Assembly (NCBI GenBank): GCA_025560025.1 | Contig: CP048487.1 | Span: 186,001 to 250,000, forward strand | DNA: 64,000 nucleotides | DNA from: Agrobacterium tumefaciens | GTDB taxonomy: Bacteria; Pseudomonadota; Alphaproteobacteria; Rhizobiales; Rhizobiaceae | Direction: 5' to 3' | In this document: positions 44,728 through 54,208 of the stretch, piece by piece | Layout of the letters: each line of letters opens with the position of its first letter | How positions within the stretch are numbered: position 1 is the stretch's first letter | Position numbers and translations under genes: made by a program | The notes under the pieces: generated by a model | Seen by the model: the letters and a program-made list of their open reading frames with translations, nothing else | What the model was told of the DNA's origin: nothing | The model's database searches: none

Positions 44728-45166
44728 TCAGAATTGGTCAGCCCAGGGCACGTGAATCACTGTGAAAGGCTGGGTTACATCCACGGCGGTGGCGGCGGGA
44801 GATATCAAATCGAGCGCTTCGCGATCTCCTAACTGCGAGAGACTCAAGGTCAAAAGGCGGAATGTCGCGGTAAAGTACGGAAGTCCCTGATCGATCGAAC
44901 GCCTCAGCCAATGGCCTGCGGCGTCGCCTTGCCCCTTCTGAAGGCATCGATAGCCGTAGATGGCCGCCGCGTCGGGCAAATTCGGAAACCAGTTGGCAAG
45001 ATTTCCCAGCCAGGTATCCCAGCGTTCGTCACGACGCTCTGCGACATTGGAGACGAGAATGATGCCTCCGAGCACAGCTACAAGCGGATCCTGCAGCTTG
45101 CCCTGCAATGCGTACTCCGGTAGGCTTTTGGGAAATCCAATGCTATCGTTTTGCATGAAGCTATCT
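44728..45166 (-). pseudogene. C-terminal fragment of an unknown partner gene
   Basis: The frame (DSFMQNDSIGFPKSLPEYALQGKLQDPLVAVLGGIILVSN, then LGNLANWFPNLPDAAAIYGYRCLQKGQGDAAGHWLRRSIDQGLPYFTATFRLL) is open right up to the end of the Tn3-type element at 45167, so its beginning was probably cut off. The remaining 142 residues after the first Met look like the helical C-terminal region of a larger protein, possibly of the caspase/CHAT class that sits beside MBL proteins; this is a guess from context. It precedes the MBL gene by 27 bases. Confidence 0.55.
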
Positions 45167-45204
45167 GGGGTCGGAACAAGAGCAGTGCAAAATCGTACGC
45201 TAAG
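45167..45204 (+). repeat. Tn3-type terminal inverted repeat, left
   Basis: A 38-bp inverted repeat starting GGGGTCGGAAC, abutting the truncated partner gene. Confidence 0.85.
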
Positions 45205-45222
45205 GGCGAACGGAATGAGAAC

Positions 45223-48200
45223 TTATGCGACCCGCCGTAGCCCGACTGGCAGACGGAGCGGTCGAAATCCGTTGGGCATCTGATGTTCGGCATCCCAGGT
45301 GTAGATGCCGGTAAGGTTGATATGTTCCCAACTCAGCGGCGAGATGTGCTTCAAAAGAGTATCAGGAATGTCTCGTCCCGCTCGTTTCAGCTGTGTGACC
45401 GCGCGATTAAGATAGACCGTATTCCAGTGCACGATTGCACTGACGACGAGATTGAGCCCTGAAGCGCGGAATGCCTGGCTCTCGAACGACCGATCACGGA
45501 TCTCGCCTCGCTCGTGAAAAAAGACAGCGCGCTTCAACTTATGAGCGGCCTCGCCCTTGTTGAGACCGGCTTGGCATCTCCGCCGTAGTGCCGGACTTGA
45601 GAACCATTCGATCATGAAGAGCGAACGCTCAATCCGACCGAGTTCGCGGAGCGCCTTCGCGAGATGGCTTTGCTTCGGAGACGCAGAAAGCTTCTTCAAG
45701 ATCGTAGACGGCACCACAGACCGCGTCGTAATCGACGCTGCAAGATGGAGCAGATCGTCCCAATGATCGAGGATCAGACTGGTATTGATCGGCGCGCCGA
45801 TGTGGTTCGACAGTGCCGGATATGCACCGCTCTTTTCTAGCGTGTGGAACTTCCGGTCTTTGAGATTGCGCAGTCGCGGCGAGAACCGCTTTCCGATCAA
45901 AGCGAAGAGCCCGAAGATATGATCACTTGCGCCGCCTGTGTCGGTAAAGTGTTCATGGATGTCGAGGACAGTGTCCTGATCGAATAGCCCATCGAGCACA
46001 TAGGCCGCCTCGCTCTCGGTGGGACTGATGGGCAAAATGCTGAAGTAGCCCCGTATTGATCTGACAGATGGCTATAGAATTTCGATCCGGGCTCGCTACC
46101 GTAATGCAAATTGATGTCGCCGCGCTTTGCAGCCCGGTCGCTCGTACGGAAGAATTGGCCATCGGACGATGACGTTGTGCCATTGCCCCAAAGGCGCGAA
46201 TGCGGATGCTGGGTGTGGGCATCGGTGATGCACGCTTGAGCCGTGCGGTATGTCTCCGATCGCGCGTGGAATGTGCGCATCCACCCAATCTGGTGAGCGC
46301 TAATCCCTTTGGAAGCGCCCGCCATTCGTTCGGGGCCAAGGTTCGTAGCATCGGCCAATACACCAGCAAGCATGGCAGAAACATTTTTTGGGACGTCGCC
46401 GGTGCGAACATGCGTGAATAAATCTGCAAAGCCAGTCCATTCATGCACTTCCCTTAACAGGTCGGGAACCTCGACCAACGGATACATATCGCTGATCTCG
46501 GCATTCAGTGCCTCGGCGGCCACAGGGATTTCGCTGGCAGTTGGTGTGATGATCAACGTTCCGGCCTCAAGACGAACTCCTTCGAGCTTTCCGGATCGTG
46601 CCCTGTGCGCCAGACGCTGCAGGTTGAACTCGAGCATCTGACTCGCTTCGGCAAGCCACTGCGCGCCGTCGCTCTGGACCCCCAAACCGAGACGATCTTC
46701 TTCCTTCATCGTGATGAATGTTGTTCGCGGCATCAGATGCTCATCAATGGGCCGGAAAGATCGGCTGCCATCGACCCAGATCTCCGCAGATCGAAGCCGG
46801 TCTCGCAAAGAAGCGAGCGTTGCGATCTCGTAGAGACGGCGATCGGGTTTTTCCCGTTCGAAGATGAGCCGTCGATCAGTTTGGCTGAGGTGGGTGAGCG
46901 GGACGCGATCGGGGAGTGGCCGCCGCTTTTCGGCATAAAGCCGTTTAAGCAGTCCAATTGCCGCTAAAAGTGGATCGTGGCGACGCGCCGACCGGAATGT
47001 GAAGGCCTGAAGGAACGCACCAGTGTATTTGTGGACGGTCGCATATTGCTCGGCTGCTACGATCAACGACGGCGCCTCGTTGTCGTCGACCATCGACTCG
47101 AGCTCAGGCTTCATCCGAAGCAGTCGATCCCAGCCAACTCTTTGGTCGAGAACATCCATTGCATTCCGACCATTGTTGTTGGCGGACTGCAGCGCGGTGA
47201 TCGTATCGAGAAACATGCGCAGCGCTTTGGCGGTGTTCGCTCTGCAGTCCATCTGTCGCTGCTTCTTTCGGTTGTTGGCTTGCGAGAACAACTTACCCAT
47301 CAGCTTGATGAACATCGTCACCGCATCGTCCGTGAGCTTCTGGCAAAGCTTGATGACTTGAGCCACAATCAGAGCGTGGCGACGGCTGGCATTGAAGTCG
47401 TTGGCAAGCCAGGCCGGGGTTGCGTTACCCTCCCGGATCATCTGGCCCCACCGTCCTGCTGATATGCGCGCCTGTAACGTCGGATCGATCTCCAGCTGCC
47501 GCAGAAAGGCTATCCGCTCTGTCAGCCCGACCAGATTCGACGCACCTGGCGCTTCTGGCGCCGAGCGTAGCCAATGGAAGCGCGTCTGGCCGATCGACGG
47601 GTCCACTTCTAACAGCCGGTCCAATGATCGGAGCGTATCGAGCGGGATGTCTTTAATCAGCGTTGTCTCTGCCCAACGGCGGGCTATCGCACGGCCGGCA
47701 AGGCCAATCCGTTCGATCGTGTCGATCGCCGGTAGAAGAGCGCCGCGTTCACGAAACGCGACGACAATCGAACTGACTATCGCAGCACCGTCGTCGGACG
47801 TCGCCGCCGCCTGAATTGCAGACAATAGCGCGGCGCGGCGATCTTGCAGCGTCGCGCTTCTCGTATCCAGATACATCATTAGCCGTGCTGTGTGATCCCG
47901 ACGGGTTTCTTCACGGCGTGCATAGAGCGAAAATGCTTCCGGGGCGGCGCCGATCTGATCAGCAACATATTTAAGCATGGCGCGTGGCGGAATTTCTTCT
48001 GCCCCCACCACTCGACCCGGGTATCGCATCAGACATAAATGAATGGCAAAGCCAAGCCGGTTGTGATTACGTCTGCGCAGTTCGATCTCCAGGCGATCGG
48101 CCGATGACAATGAGTAGTGTCGGATTAAGCTGTCCTCGTCGACAGGGATATCGACAAGCTTTCGGCGATCTTGATCTTTGAGAAGCTTGCGCTTTGCCAT
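45223..48200 (-). pseudogene. Tn3-family transposase TnpA, frameshifted
   Basis: The N-terminal part from 48200 ([32 protein letters not shown]) to about 46050 and the C-terminal part ([18 protein letters not shown] to 45223) together equal a full-length TnpA of about 990 residues. The catalytic core is visible: [26 protein letters not shown] with an Asp, [10 protein letters not shown] with the second Asp and [19 protein letters not shown]. The frame breaks right after SDQYG in a run of four C on the plus strand (46049-46052). As read, the enzyme lacks its C-terminal 270 residues including the catalytic Glu, so the element is probably inactive. Confidence 0.85.
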
Positions 48201-48346
48201 AGCCCGACTCCATTCATAACCAATCTGCGCTTAGCGTTGTCGAGTCGCGCCGGACAGAGAAATCAAAACCAGCGAATATCGATGGCAATCCACAGAGATC
48301 GAACGTCCAAAATCCGAACTGCGGCATTGTTCATGCTTCGTTCAGC

Positions 48347-48384
48347 CTTAGCGTACGATTTCGGACTGCTCTTGTTCTGACCCC
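48347..48384 (-). repeat. Tn3-type terminal inverted repeat, right
   Basis: Reverse copy of the left 38-bp repeat with three differences, abutting the truncated SDR gene. Confidence 0.85.
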
Positions 48385-49065
48385 TTTGCTGCGGAAGGTG
48401 CCAAGGTGATCGTCACCGACATGAACGGCGAAGGCGCCGAGGTGACCGTAGCCCAGATCACCGGCAAGGGAGGAACTGCTCGTGCATTGGCGAGCGACAT
48501 CTCCGTAGCTCAAGGCTGCCGTGCCGTGATTGAGAATGTCATGGCGCATGAGGGCCGGATCGATGTGCCGTGCAACAATGCCGGCATCAACCGTCGTGGC
48601 AATCTCCTGTCGCTGACGCCGGAAGACTGGCGACTGAGCTTTGCCGTCAATATCGATGCCATGTTCCATCTGTGCCAGGCGGCTCTTCCGCACATGATCG
48701 AGGCTGGCGGCGGTGCGATCGTCAACACCGCGTCGCAATGGGGCCTTTATCCGGCGCCGAACCACGTCGCCTATAATGTAACAAAGGCGGCAGTTGCGAG
48801 CTTCACGCAGAATCTCGCCCGAGACTACGCTCCGAACAAAATCCGCGTCAACGCTGTCTGCCCCGGCGAAATCCACACGCCAATGCTGGAAGCGGGCGTG
48901 AAGCGCTCCGGCCGCACGATCGCTGATCTCGACAAGCTCGTGCCCTTCGGCCGGATCGGAAAACCGGAAGAGGTCGCAGCCCTCGTCGCGTTCCTCGCAT
49001 CGGATGAGGCTGCCTTCATGTGCGGGTCACTGGTAGAAATTACCGGCGCGCAGGCAGTCGCCTGA
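48385..49065 (+). pseudogene. SDR family oxidoreductase, N-terminus removed by Tn3 element
   Basis: The frame is open from the transposon end: FAAEGAKVIVTDMNGEGAEV is the second beta strand of a classical SDR, so the first strand with the TGxxxGxG cofactor motif (about 30 residues) is missing. The rest is well kept: NNAGINRRGNLLSLTPEDW, NTASQWGLYPAPNHVAYNVTKAAV with the catalytic Tyr/Lys, and a C-terminus related to GGSLVEITGAQAV. GTG or ATG codons inside could start a shorter protein but it could not bind cofactor normally. No function is expected. Confidence 0.8.
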
Positions 49066-49127
49066 CCAAAATATAAATAGACTGCAGTGCTTGCCAGAAA
49101 TTCGAGGCAAACTTTGGAAACTAGAGG

Positions 49128-49215
49128 TTCGATTCCTTCACATCAGGATTTTTGTCAATTGTTTATTCGAGTAGCATCGAATTTCTCCTTTGTAGGCGGA
49201 TCCGCGGTCTGAGCC
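49128..49215. repeat. Right-end repeat of IS110 copy B
   Basis: Inverse copy of 38274-38356 with a few substitutions. In this copy it is joined directly to the interrupted transposase gene after ERVFHVK, which shows an internal deletion of the element. A T-arm-like GGTTCGATTCC lies just outside, at about 49126-49136. Confidence 0.65.
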
Positions 49216-49834
49216 CATCGCTTTGACGTGGAAGACACGTTCCGCAATCAGAGTTTTCCGCTCCCGCCCGATACGACGGTTGTCGTCCTCCTCGGGTGTA
49301 AGAAGTTTGACCATCGAGCACGCGCGGGGCTCGCCACGTTTCCATGCCATCAACGTGCGGATCAGCGTTTCACCGTCGATGCGATCGGTCTTCGCCCGGC
49401 GATGCCGGCGCGGCATGGCAATCGATGCGGCCTCTACAATGTGGCTCTCTATCCAAGGTTCCTTGCTGAGCACTCGTCCTAGCCAGAAGCCATCAAGTCC
49501 GGCCTCCTGGATCACCACCAGCGGATAAAGCTTGTCCTTACGCCGCGTGGCCTTCTGGCGAAGTGCGGCGAAACACCAGAATAGTCCGGCGGTGTCGCCT
49601 CCAGTGATAGTATGGCGAGACATCTTTTCGCTTCCTGGCGATAAAGCCGTTACGAGCCATGTCGCTTTGCTCAATTCCAACGAGACGAAAATTGCGCCAG
49701 GATCGATGGGGGTAGCGGTCTGTGCTTTAGCTTGATATGCTGTCATCGGCATGATTGGCCTCCAGAAAGTTTTCGAGCGACCTCACTCTGCCACAGTGCT
49801 GGCCGCTGCTCACCGCTGATGGGATATCAAGGCG
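49132..49834 (-). mobile_element. IS110-family element, copy B, internally deleted
   Basis: The left end (near 49834, CGCCTTGATATCCCATCAG read on the minus strand), leader and first half of the transposase match copy A at about 90%. The second half of the gene and most of the right non-coding region are absent, leaving the terminal 85 bases. The element is about 700 bases and cannot move by itself, though both ends are still present. Confidence 0.7.
49138..49752 (-). pseudogene. IS110-family transposase, copy B, truncated
   Basis: Residues 1-178 (MPMTAYQAKAQTATPIDPGAIFVSLELSKATWL to RKTLIAERVFHV) are the N-terminal DEDD domain, nearly identical to copy A. After FHVK the frame enters the right-end repeat (AMGSDRGSAYKGEIRC) and stops at 49138. 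The C-terminal domain needed for recombination is missing. TGGAGG upstream of ATG 49752 is conserved. Confidence 0.8.
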
Positions 49835-50139
49835 ATTGCGCTCTGATTTTTCCAACGGGCGGCGACACTGCCTTATCAATGTAGCCCGCGCTCGGGGAAG
49901 GATCGTCGAATGATGTCGTGGATATCGGAAACCCTACGGCTCGTTGTCCGCGGGGGCCTCCACGGTCGCGATCGGTGAAGTTATGACGGCGCAAATTCTA
50001 GCGGCACTAGGTTAAAGTCTTGTCGCTCACCGTGGTTCCACCTCAGGCGTTCACTCCCCGGGCATGGTTTATCGTTTTTGGGCATCGCGACGACGGAAAA
50101 TTCTAAATGACGAACTCGGGTTGCGGGGCGTCTCGACCG
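49835..50139. other. Intergenic region, nothing recognised
   Basis: About 305 bases between the IS110 copy B left end and the isomerase stop. No gene, hairpin with T tract or repeat was found. Confidence 0.5.
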
Positions 50140-50508
50140 TCAGGGAAGGCTGCTCGTGTGGATGGCAAACTCGGGATCCGACTCGATCAGGTCCGCACGA
50201 ACAGCACAACGACCTTGTTTGAGCGCCGGCCGGGCAACATTCTCCGCAGCGTCGTAGACTGTCTTTAAAATTCTCTTCTTGTCTTCGGTCGAACGTCCCG
50301 GCGCGATGCGCAATATGATCTGAACAAACTGGTTGTCGGGGTCTTCATCAGCCACCAATGAATATGTTGATTCCCGCGCGAACGTACGCACCGCATTCGG
50401 TTTCACCATCCCGCTTTCCCGAACACTTCGATGAACCGCTCTGACCAGATCGGGCATGTTGATGCGACCGACAGCACCTTCGCTGTATTCGATCACGATA
50501 TGTGGCAT
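50140..50508 (-). CDS. hpaF: 5-carboxymethyl-2-hydroxymuconate isomerase-like protein
   Basis: A 122-residue protein beginning MPHIVIEYSEG, whose Pro after the removed Met is the general base of the tautomerase superfamily. The middle (HPDNQFV-like DPDNQFVQIILRIAPGRSTEDKKRILKTVYDA) and end (DLIESDPEFAIHTSSL) match HpaF, which converts the muconate formed in homoprotocatechuate degradation. No HpaD or HpaE is seen nearby, so it may act on a related ring-cleavage product. It lies about 150 bases downstream of the GntR gene on the same strand. Confidence 0.8.
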   Translation of the reverse strand: MPHIVIEYSEGAVGRINMPDLVRAVHRSVRESGMVKPNAVRTFARESTYSLVADEDPDNQFVQIILRIAPGRSTEDKKRILKTVYDAAENVARPALKQGRCAVRADLIESDPEFAIHTSSLP

Positions 50509-50657
50509 GCCTTAGTCCCCTCATCAAAGCTATGGGAACCTCCCAATTCCAGACCCCGAATTTAGGCGCCGGTTCTGGTACGGGGTTCCGCAGTTGAAAT
50601 CGCGCTGAATATATTAGGCGGCATCGGTGTCTTGGACACCTGAACATGGTGTCATCC

Positions 50658-51392
50658 TCAGACGATGCCTTTTTCTGACAAATGCTGTCGCAAATTGCTT
50701 CCCGTCCGATGGATGTGAAGTCGCAGTCTCTCACACGCATAATCGGAATCGCGCGCGACAGCGCCTTGCGCAATTTCGCTGTGCTCAGTGTTCACGTTGC
50801 GGTCGCCTGAAGTTCGCCTCAGGAATATTCGCCGATACCTGTCGTTCAGATTTAAGAGGAGCGTGCAAAAATTCAGCAACAGAGGCTTTTTGCATCCGGA
50901 GATCAAGGTGAGGTGAAATTCACGATGTGCGGTCTCCCACTGCTCGAAGGTTTCCGGTCTGGCTGCGTCGCGTTCGATTCGGTTGAGACGATGCAGCGCC
51001 CTCATGACGTGGCCCTCCCAATCAGCCCCTCCCACCCGTATCGATTCCCGCAGAGCATGTGTCTCGACCTCTTCGCGCAGGCTGGTGATTTCCTCGAGAT
51101 TGTCGAGCGAAACTGGCGAGACGCGATAGCCCCTGTTATCTTCAAATTGAACCAACCCGTCCGAGATAAGCCGGGCCAATCCTTCGCGAAGAGGGCTCAG
51201 GCTCACGTTGAAATGTTGTCTTGCCCTATCCAGGTTGATCTTGCTGCCTGCTTTCATCTCGCCCGAAATGATTGCTTCGCGCAGTCGCGTAGCCAGTTGG
51301 CTGCCCATCGTGTTCTTGCCATTGTCCGTGAACGACGCGATGGCCTGATCTTCCGTGTAGAGCGGCTCGTCAAGGTCCGCATTCAACTTCAT
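50658..51392 (-). CDS. GntR-family regulator, FCD type
   Basis: The 244-residue protein has a winged helix (QLATRLREAIISGEMKAGSKINLDRARQHFNVSLSPLREGLARLISDGLVQFEDNRGYRV) and an FCD ligand domain (LREEVETHALRESI, AHREFHLTLISGCKKPLLL, TEHSEIAQGAVARDSDYACERLRLHIHRTGSNL) with the metal-binding Asp/His pattern of the group. It is divergent from the intradiol dioxygenase operon and upstream of hpaF. Two copies of an ATAATCGAT dyad in the shared gap are likely binding sites, so it probably represses both directions until an aromatic acid or ring-cleavage product binds. Confidence 0.87.
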   Translation of the reverse strand: MKLNADLDEPLYTEDQAIASFTDNGKNTMGSQLATRLREAIISGEMKAGSKINLDRARQHFNVSLSPLREGLARLISDGLVQFEDNRGYRVSPVSLDNLEEITSLREEVETHALRESIRVGGADWEGHVMRALHRLNRIERDAARPETFEQWETAHREFHLTLISGCKKPLLLNFCTLLLNLNDRYRRIFLRRTSGDRNVNTEHSEIAQGAVARDSDYACERLRLHIHRTGSNLRQHLSEKGIV

Positions 51393-51561
51393 CGGGGTCT
51401 CCGCAGTCTGAATTCATCCAGCAGTGTGCACGGGCAGTGACAATGACGCCAGGTACAGGTCTTCTTTTGCGCCAACGTTGACCCCGAGCCTGCCTCATCC
51501 GGTCTGTTGCGCGCGTCCTTGGAATTCGATGCTCCCGACCGGCACCTGATTTCTCTCTCTT

Positions 51562-51573
51562 ATAATCGATAAT
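51562..51573. promoter_or_regulatory. Candidate GntR operator 1
   Basis: ATAATCGATAAT, an imperfect copy of the perfect palindrome at 51668-51679. The centres are 106 bases apart, about ten helical turns, which would allow looping. Confidence 0.5.
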
Positions 51574-51660
51574 AATGTCAAGGGAAATGAGGCAATAGGG
51601 TTCTGAACCATTGTTTTTCCCTTTTTTTCCAGCTTCATGCAAAAGTTATCACTAATCCCG

Positions 51661-51689
51661 TTGACAGATAATCGATTATTCTTGTATTT
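51661..51689 (+). promoter_or_regulatory. Dioxygenase promoter with operator 2 in its spacer
   Basis: TTGACA (51661-51666) is followed 17 bases later by GTATTT as a weak -10 element. The perfect 12-bp palindrome ATAATCGATTAT (51668-51679) fills the spacer, so a bound GntR protein would exclude RNA polymerase from the operon beginning at 51717. Confidence 0.6.
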
Positions 51690-51716
51690 CTGTTGCAACG
51701 AGACGGGAGAGAGGTC

Positions 51717-52610
51717 ATGGTTATCAGAACACAGGAGGACGTTACCGACGCCGTCCTAGGGGTGATGCAGCAAACGCAGGACGAGCGATTGCGCGAGATT
51801 ATGGTTGCTCTGATCAAGCATCTCCACGCGTTTGTCCGAGACGTAAAGCTGACCGAGGTCGAGTTTCGCAACGCGACGGCCATCCTGAACGAGATCGGCC
51901 AGTTGCAGACGGATAGCCACAACGAGTTCGTGCTGATGTCGGGGTCCCTCGGGGTTTCGTCATTGGTCTGCCTGCTGAACAACGGTGCCGACGGACAAAC
52001 GGAAACTTCGCAGTCCTTGCTAGGCCCTTTCTGGCGGCTTAACTCGCCACGTGTGGAGAATGGCGGAACGATCATTCGCTCCGATACTCCAGGCGAGCCG
52101 CTTTTCGTCCGCGGGCGCGTCATCGATCAGGAAGGCGCACCGGTCGCGGGCGCCGAAGTGGATGTCTGGCACGCATCTCCCGTCGGTCTATATGAAAACC
52201 AGGACCCCGATCAGGCGGAGATGAACTTGAGAGGCAAGTTCACGACCGACGCAGATGGCAGGTTCTGGTTCAGAACCGTCAAGATGGTTGGCTACCCCAT
52301 TCCAGTGGGCGGCGTTGTCGGCCGATTGCTGGAAGCACAGGGACGTCATCCTTTTCGCCCGGCGCATCTCCACGCCCTAATCTTCAAGCCAGGCTTCAAA
52401 ACATTGATTTCGCAAGTTTTCGACCCCACGGATCCATACATCGACACCGATGTTCAATTCGGGGTTACGGCAGCGTTGACTGGTGATTTCGTCCAGCATG
52501 ACGAGCCGCATTCGAATGAGCCGGAGGTCGGCACACCGTGGCTATCGCTCGACTACACCTATGTCATGGTCCCTGGCGAGGCAGTGCTGCCACGCGCACC
52601 AATCAAGTAA
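51717..52610 (+). CDS. Intradiol ring-cleavage dioxygenase (catechol/hydroxyquinol type)
   Basis: ATG 51717 follows GGGAGAGAGG. The 297-residue product has the N-terminal helical domain of catechol/hydroxyquinol 1,2-dioxygenases (residues 1-100) and the non-haem iron site: Tyr159 (PVGLYENQD), Tyr193 (VGYPIP), His217 and His219 (RPAHLHALIF). It would open an ortho-dihydroxylated ring between the hydroxyls. Length and the TSQSLLGPFWRLNSP segment resemble hydroxyquinol 1,2-dioxygenase, but substrate choice is uncertain. It is the first gene of a rightward operon with HpaH- and HpaI-like genes. Confidence 0.87.
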   Translation: MVIRTQEDVTDAVLGVMQQTQDERLREIMVALIKHLHAFVRDVKLTEVEFRNATAILNEIGQLQTDSHNEFVLMSGSLGVSSLVCLLNNGADGQTETSQSLLGPFWRLNSPRVENGGTIIRSDTPGEPLFVRGRVIDQEGAPVAGAEVDVWHASPVGLYENQDPDQAEMNLRGKFTTDADGRFWFRTVKMVGYPIPVGGVVGRLLEAQGRHPFRPAHLHALIFKPGFKTLISQVFDPTDPYIDTDVQFGVTAALTGDFVQHDEPHSNEPEVGTPWLSLDYTYVMVPGEAVLPRAPIK

Positions 52611-52629
52611 TACGAAAGGATGTAGCGCG

Positions 52630-53412
52630 ATGTTGACCGACGACCAACACCAAGAAGCAGCGCAGAGTCTTCTCGATGCGGAAACGAGCCGCAAGCCGAT
52701 AGCGCAACTGAGCAAGACCTATCCGGATATGGAAATCGCTGATGCCTATCGCGTCCAGCACTTGTGGGCACAGGCGCGTATAGCCAAGGGTGCTCGCGTT
52801 GCGGGACACAAGATCGGCTTGACCTCGCGCGCCATGCAGATGGCGTCGAAAATGACGGAGCCGGACTACGGATGCATCCTCGACGATGCTCTTTATAACG
52901 ACGGCGCGCAAATCCGCGCAGATCTGTTTATCAAGCCGCGCCTCGAAGTTGAGCTTGCCTTTATCATGGGTGAGGATCTTAGAGGACCTGCAGCGCAGGT
53001 TTATGATGTGATGCGCGCGGCGGAATTTGTCGTTCCAGCTCTGGAAATCATCGATTATCGGACCGAGGTGCCGCGCGCGATCACCGACACCATCGCCGAT
53101 AATGCCGCTTTCGGTGCGATCGTCGTCGGTGGTCGTCTGATTCGGCCGATGGATGTCGATATTCGCTGGATCGGCGCGACTTTGTCGAAGAATGGGATCA
53201 TCGAGGAATCCGGTGTTTCGGCCGCGGTGATGGGCCATCCGGCGGCCGGCGTGGCCTGGCTGGTGCGCAAGCTTCATGCCGTCGGTACTGGGCTCGAAAA
53301 GGGCCAGATCGTGCTGGCCGGTTCGTTCACACGGCCGGTCGATATCACCGCCGGCGATGTCATTCATGCCGATTATGGCCCGCTCGGTGCCATCGGCTTG
53401 TCGTTTTTGTGA
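52630..53412 (+). CDS. hpaH: 2-oxo-hepta-4-ene-1,7-dioate hydratase-like protein
   Basis: The 260-residue protein matches the hydratase/decarboxylase family (HpaH, MhpD, DmpE): [33 protein letters not shown], the metal-ligand stretch [16 protein letters not shown], and [12 protein letters not shown]. In meta pathways it adds water to a 2-hydroxy-diene carboxylate. ATG 52630 has AAGGA upstream, 19 bases after the dioxygenase stop. Its presence next to an intradiol enzyme is unusual, because intradiol products are not normally processed by this hydratase. HpaH is the best match but MhpD-type specificity cannot be excluded. Confidence 0.85.
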   Translation: MLTDDQHQEAAQSLLDAETSRKPIAQLSKTYPDMEIADAYRVQHLWAQARIAKGARVAGHKIGLTSRAMQMASKMTEPDYGCILDDALYNDGAQIRADLFIKPRLEVELAFIMGEDLRGPAAQVYDVMRAAEFVVPALEIIDYRTEVPRAITDTIADNAAFGAIVVGGRLIRPMDVDIRWIGATLSKNGIIEESGVSAAVMGHPAAGVAWLVRKLHAVGTGLEKGQIVLAGSFTRPVDITAGDVIHADYGPLGAIGLSFL

Positions 53413-53422
53413 GGGGGATGCG

Positions 53423-54208
53423 ATGGATATGCCGATAAACACGTTCAAACAGCGCCTGATGCAGGGCCAGCAGCAGATCGGCCTGTGGTGCAGCCTGCCT
53501 GGTAGCTATGCCGCCGAGATCGTGGCCCCGTCCGGCTTCGACTGGCTGTTGTTCGATACCGAGCATTCGCCCGGAGACGTACTGACGGTTCTTCCGCAGT
53601 TACAGACCGTAGTGGCTTATGAGACAAGCGCGGTGGTGCGCCCGGCAAGCAACGATGCCGTACTGATCAAACGCTTCCTCGACGTCGGGGTGCAGACGCT
53701 GCTGATCCCCTTCGTCCAGAATGCCGAAGAGGCCCGGTCCGCGGTAAATGCGATGCGTTATCCGCCTGCCGGCATCCGGGGTGTTTCGGGGCTCACCCGC
53801 GCCACCAGATTCGGCCGCATTCCAGGCTACGCGAAGCGGGCGGAAGAGAACTTGTGCCTGCTGGTCCAGCTGGAGACACGCGAGGCGCTTGGCGAACTGG
53901 AGGCGATCGCTGCCGTGGACGGTGTCGATGGCATCTTTATTGGACCCGCTGATCTTGCAGCCAGTCTCGGCCATCTCGGTGAACCCGGTCATCCGGAGGT
54001 TGTGGCGGCCGTTGAGGATGCGATCCGTCGCATCGTGGCTTGCGGCAAGCCCGCGGGAATTCTGACGCCGGACCTTGTGTTTGCAAAGCGCTGTATCGCC
54101 CTTGGCACTACATTCACAGCCGTTGGTATCGATGTCGGTGTGCTTGCGCGCGGGTGTGAAGCGCTCGCCGGAACCATCCGGCAGTCCATACCGGGAGTGG
54201 GAACATGA
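53423..54208 (+). CDS. hpaI: HpaI/HpcH-type class II aldolase
   Basis: A complete 261-residue protein of the 4-hydroxy-2-oxo-heptane-1,7-dioate aldolase family. [11 protein letters not shown] (about 43-53) holds the catalytic His48, VVRPASND supplies the substrate-binding Arg, and [10 protein letters not shown] and [15 protein letters not shown] supply the metal-binding Glu and Asp. It would split a hydroxy-oxo acid to pyruvate and an aldehyde. The start ATG 53423 follows GAGGGGGATG. It overlaps the next gene by four bases. With the hydratase it forms the lower half of a meta-type pathway. Confidence 0.87.
   Translation: MDMPINTFKQRLMQGQQQIGLWCSLPGSYAAEIVAPSGFDWLLFDTEHSPGDVLTVLPQLQTVVAYETSAVVRPASNDAVLIKRFLDVGVQTLLIPFVQNAEEARSAVNAMRYPPAGIRGVSGLTRATRFGRIPGYAKRAEENLCLLVQLETREALGELEAIAAVDGVDGIFIGPADLAASLGHLGEPGHPEVVAAVEDAIRRIVACGKPAGILTPDLVFAKRCIALGTTFTAVGIDVGVLARGCEALAGTIRQSIPGVGT

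Larger units (their letters stand above)
45167..48384 (-). mobile_element. Tn3-family element, transposase only, 3.2 kb
   Basis: Both ends carry a 38-bp terminal inverted repeat: left 45167-45204 begins GGGGTCGGAACAAGAGCAGT and right 48347-48384 (read inward) begins GGGGTCAGAACAAGAGCAGT; both finish ATCGTACGCTAAG. They differ at three positions. Between them only a TnpA gene was found, no resolvase or cargo. Flanking five-base sequences (TATCT and TTTGC) do not match, so there is no target duplication and the flanks were rearranged after insertion. Confidence 0.85.

Noticed and set aside
49085..49145. Possible tRNA 3' end beside IS110 copy B
   Set aside because: GGTTCGATTCC resembles a T-loop but the sequence upstream does not form a cloverleaf.
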